64,000 nucleotides of DNA, taken from assembly GCF_014200595.1 (NCBI RefSeq), contig NZ_JACHCG010000006.1, forward strand, positions 304,682 to 368,681, in the 5' to 3' direction. Below the pieces are notes generated by a model. The model saw only the letters and a list, made by a program, of their open reading frames with translations, was not told the origin of the DNA and did not search any database. Of this stretch, positions 62,111 to 64,000 are shown in pieces (positions within the stretch are counted from its first letter, which is position 1; the number at the start of each line of letters is the position of its first letter). Made by a program: the position numbers and the translations under genes. Origin of the DNA: Pedobacter cryoconitis (lineage in GTDB: Bacteria > Bacteroidota > Bacteroidia > Sphingobacteriales > Sphingobacteriaceae).

Positions 62111-63316
62111 ATGAAGAACCTGTCCTTGCTTAAAATAATAGTTTTTTACCTGTCACTTGGGGTTACAGCGCTTCTTATTGGGCATGGACTGATTGATTGG
62201 ACTTCCATAGTTGTAAAGCATGACACGCTTTTAAATTTCCATGTGCTTCTGGATTTAATATTTATGGTGATTGGCGCCTTAATTATATTTTTTACAATCA
62301 GATTCTATCAGAAAAATCAGGAGGCTACCGAGTTAAACTATCAAAGACTATTTAATACCAGTCCGCTCCCAATTTATGTGATGGCCAAAGGAAGTTTTAA
62401 AATTCTTTCTGTGAATGCCGCAATGACAAAATTGTACGGCTATACCTTACAGGAATTTTCACAGATGACCACGCTGGATATCCGTCCGGAAGAAGAGCAT
62501 GAGCGAATAAGAGATTTTATGAACCATTGTGGAGAGACTGATCCTGAATCTGAGATCTGGTTGCACCGGAAAAAAAATGGGGAATGTTTTTATGTGAAGA
62601 CAACCTTTCATCGTATTCCTTTATTAAAGGAGTGCGCATATCTGGTCATGGTGGTAGATATTGATAAGTCAATTAAAGATGAGAAGAAGATTAATGATCT
62701 GCTTCATTTGTATGAAACGGTCAGCCATGCAACTAATGATGTGATCTGGGATTATGATTTCGTGTCTGATCAGCTGAAATGGATGCAAGGGTATAATGAA
62801 ACTTATGGGTATCCAAAAGATTCGAGTCCTGATATTTTCAGGGCAATGCAAAAGATCCATCCTGATGACCGGTTTTCGGTCATGGAGTCATTTAATAAAA
62901 TCCTTACAGATAAACAGAAATACTTTTTTGCAGAATACCGGTACAGGTGTGCTGATGGTTCTTTCAAGTATATCAGGGATCGTGGTTATGCAATTTTTGA
63001 TCAGTGCGGACAGCCTGTCCGAATGATAGGGGCAATGCAGAATATTGATAAACAGAAAAAATATGAGCAGCAGCTGCTAAACCAGAATGAGCAGCTTAAA
63101 GAGATTGCGTGGTTAAATTCTCATCAGGTAAGAAGACCGTTGAGTAATATGCTTGCGCTGATCAGCTTGATTAAAGATTCCCCTGGTAATCAGGATATGC
63201 TGGAATTAATCGACTTTCTTGCTGTATCTTCTAAAGAGTTGGATGATGCAGTTATTATGATCAACAAGCAAACCATGGAAGGGAAAGCTGCCCGGCTTTC
63301 TGAGGATGTTGCTTAA
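62111..63316 (+). CDS. PAS-domain sensor with H-box helix but no ATPase domain
   Basis: About 401 aa from the ATG at 62111 (a TTG at 62087 is also in frame). Two membrane helices near residues 8-26 and 45-66 are followed by PAS domain 1 (NYQRLFNTSPLPIYVMAKGS) and PAS domain 2 (YNETYGYPKDSSPDIFRAMQ, DGSFKYIRDRGYAIFDQCGQ). A helix NSHQVRRPLSNMLALISLIK resembles the histidine-kinase H-box, with His338. The protein ends 63 residues later, so no HATPase domain is present. Similar truncated PAS/DHp proteins are frequent in Sphingobacteriaceae. It may dimerise with, or be phosphorylated by, another kinase. Confidence 0.82.
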   Translation: MKNLSLLKIIVFYLSLGVTALLIGHGLIDWTSIVVKHDTLLNFHVLLDLIFMVIGALIIFFTIRFYQKNQEATELNYQRLFNTSPLPIYVMAKGSFKILSVNAAMTKLYGYTLQEFSQMTTLDIRPEEEHERIRDFMNHCGETDPESEIWLHRKKNGECFYVKTTFHRIPLLKECAYLVMVVDIDKSIKDEKKINDLLHLYETVSHATNDVIWDYDFVSDQLKWMQGYNETYGYPKDSSPDIFRAMQKIHPDDRFSVMESFNKILTDKQKYFFAEYRYRCADGSFKYIRDRGYAIFDQCGQPVRMIGAMQNIDKQKKYEQQLLNQNEQLKEIAWLNSHQVRRPLSNMLALISLIKDSPGNQDMLELIDFLAVSSKELDDAVIMINKQTMEGKAARLSEDVA

Positions 63317-63568
63317 TATAATATAGCTTAAGATTTATTTTTTAATGAATTGGCCCGTAAGATATGGGCTTGATACTATTCTGATGTAGTAAACGTACCC
63401 CCGGATTTATCATCTTCACGACGCAAATCAGTCATTTTTATCTCTATTCTTCTCTAAATTCTTCGTAATCAGACTGCTTTTGAGCTGAAGTAAAGTAGAA
63501 GCAGTAAAATAACGGTACGAGTCAAGCGAATCCAGTACAATTATAGTAGAGAAGTGCCACTGTAGTGT
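63317..63568. other. Intergenic region, no gene seen
   Basis: About 250 bases after the PAS gene with no plausible frame, hairpin or motif beyond normal AT-rich sequence. Confidence 0.5.
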
Positions 63569-63671
63569 ATTAGAACGACATTGGGACGACCTTGGAATGA
63601 GGTTAGAATGACTGTGGTCATTGCAAGGTCATTGCAAGGTCATTCCAACCTCGTTCCAAGGTCATTCCAAG
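63569..63671. repeat. Inverted array of 11-bp units
   Basis: Four units of the form ATTAGAACGAC / CTTGGAATGAG start at 63569, 63580, 63591 and 63602. After a 4-base spacer, five units in the opposite sense (GTCATTGCAAG, GTCATTCCAAG) start at 63617, 63628, 63639, 63650 and 63661. Every unit is exactly 11 bases, about one helical turn. Left and right arms are reverse complements with some drift. Confidence 0.9.
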
Positions 63672-63966
63672 GCACTATTCAACACGGTTTCAACATATGT
63701 TCTTAAGGTCAAGGCCATGTTTTGGGTTTTTAACTACGCTATATGGTATAATAGTGTTGTTTTAAAGGTGGGACTGCCCTGTTTGTGAGCAGGGCTTGCA
63801 GTGTTTTTTATTGTTTAAAGCGCCAGTAGTTATCTGCTGTAAAGGTTTCTGAGGGTTTTGAAACCGTAATCCCGGCCTGTTCTGGCTGCGGGGGAATTTA
63901 GTTTGAAGTATTTCGTGTTGGAAATCATGCAGTTAGGGAATGTATACAATTATTAGTGTGATATTG
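63672..63966. other. Intergenic region, no gene seen
   Basis: About 295 bases without a gene on either strand. It ends in the promoter at 63967, which fires rightward out of the window. Confidence 0.45.
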
Positions 63967-63997
63967 TTTGGCAGACGGGATAATTTTCCTACTTTTG
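63967..63997 (+). promoter_or_regulatory. Canonical Bacteroidota promoter for a gene beyond the window
   Basis: TTTG at 63967-63970 and TACTTTTG at 63990-63997, separated by exactly 19 bases: the -33 TTTG and -7 TAnnTTTG elements of the Bacteroidota primary sigma factor. The gene it serves begins after 64000. Confidence 0.8.
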
Positions 63998-64000
63998 CAT

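Overview
The window looks like chromosomal DNA of a Bacteroidota bacterium of the family Sphingobacteriaceae, most likely Pedobacter or a close relative. This rests on a SusC/SusD pair, several TAnnTTTG-type -7 promoter elements, GIN-domain (DUF2807), LemA/TPM and DUF1963-type genes, and Bacteroidota-style RHS proteins. The genus is inferred from protein style; no rRNA or tRNA gene was found.

Region 1 (1-15.3 kb) is an accessory island, a graveyard of RHS toxin tips. At least five cassettes on the + strand carry a short RHS core ([11 protein letters not shown]...DPDG), a different C-terminal toxin and usually an adjacent immunity gene: a Gly-rich hydrophobic toxin with a membrane immunity protein; an RNase-like tip; a JAB/JAMM-like metallopeptidase with a signal-peptide immunity protein; a frameshifted tip; and a beta-rich tip with a multi-TM immunity protein. 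A sixth cassette (HNH nuclease with DUF4265 immunity) has lost its core. Two further cores are decayed. Between cassettes lie near-identical junction repeats, 5'-truncated antisense XRE-regulator remnants and a recurring AAGCCCG...CGGGCTT terminator. One intact XRE gene and a nucleotidyltransferase gene pair sit inside the array. A 1171-aa secreted RHS/YD-repeat protein without a toxin tip closes the island.

Region 2 (15.4-36.4 kb) is mostly housekeeping. It holds a TetR-MFS unit with a 46-bp perfect palindrome and a second matching half-site, then adk-obg, a SulP transporter with a bestrophin, map, an S24-type repressor, kbl, pheS, a Rieske-like lipoprotein with a TetR gene, rlmD, a GIN-domain protein, a phosphoribosyltransferase with a membrane glycosyltransferase-like protein, ispH, hemH and waaA.

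Region 3 (36.5-43.4 kb) is a nucleotide-sugar operon: UDP-glucose dehydrogenase, UDP-glucuronate decarboxylase, galE, an unknown gene and rfbB. A large terminator, six 64-65-bp tandem repeats with hairpins, a DUF1963 gene and a 14-bp minisatellite follow.

Region 4 (43.4-64 kb) carries a MacB/FtsX-type permease, an A-type Fe-S carrier, a methylmalonyl-CoA mutase large-subunit-type protein without a B12 domain, dnaA with an upstream DnaA box, a SusC-SusD-secreted tyrosine phosphatase cluster, NUDIX, two TPM proteins and LemA, an FAD oxidoreductase, a CoA-binding protein, a small ABC exporter and a PAS/H-box protein without an ATPase domain. The last 700 bases hold an inverted array of 11-bp units and a canonical Bacteroidota promoter pointing out of the window.
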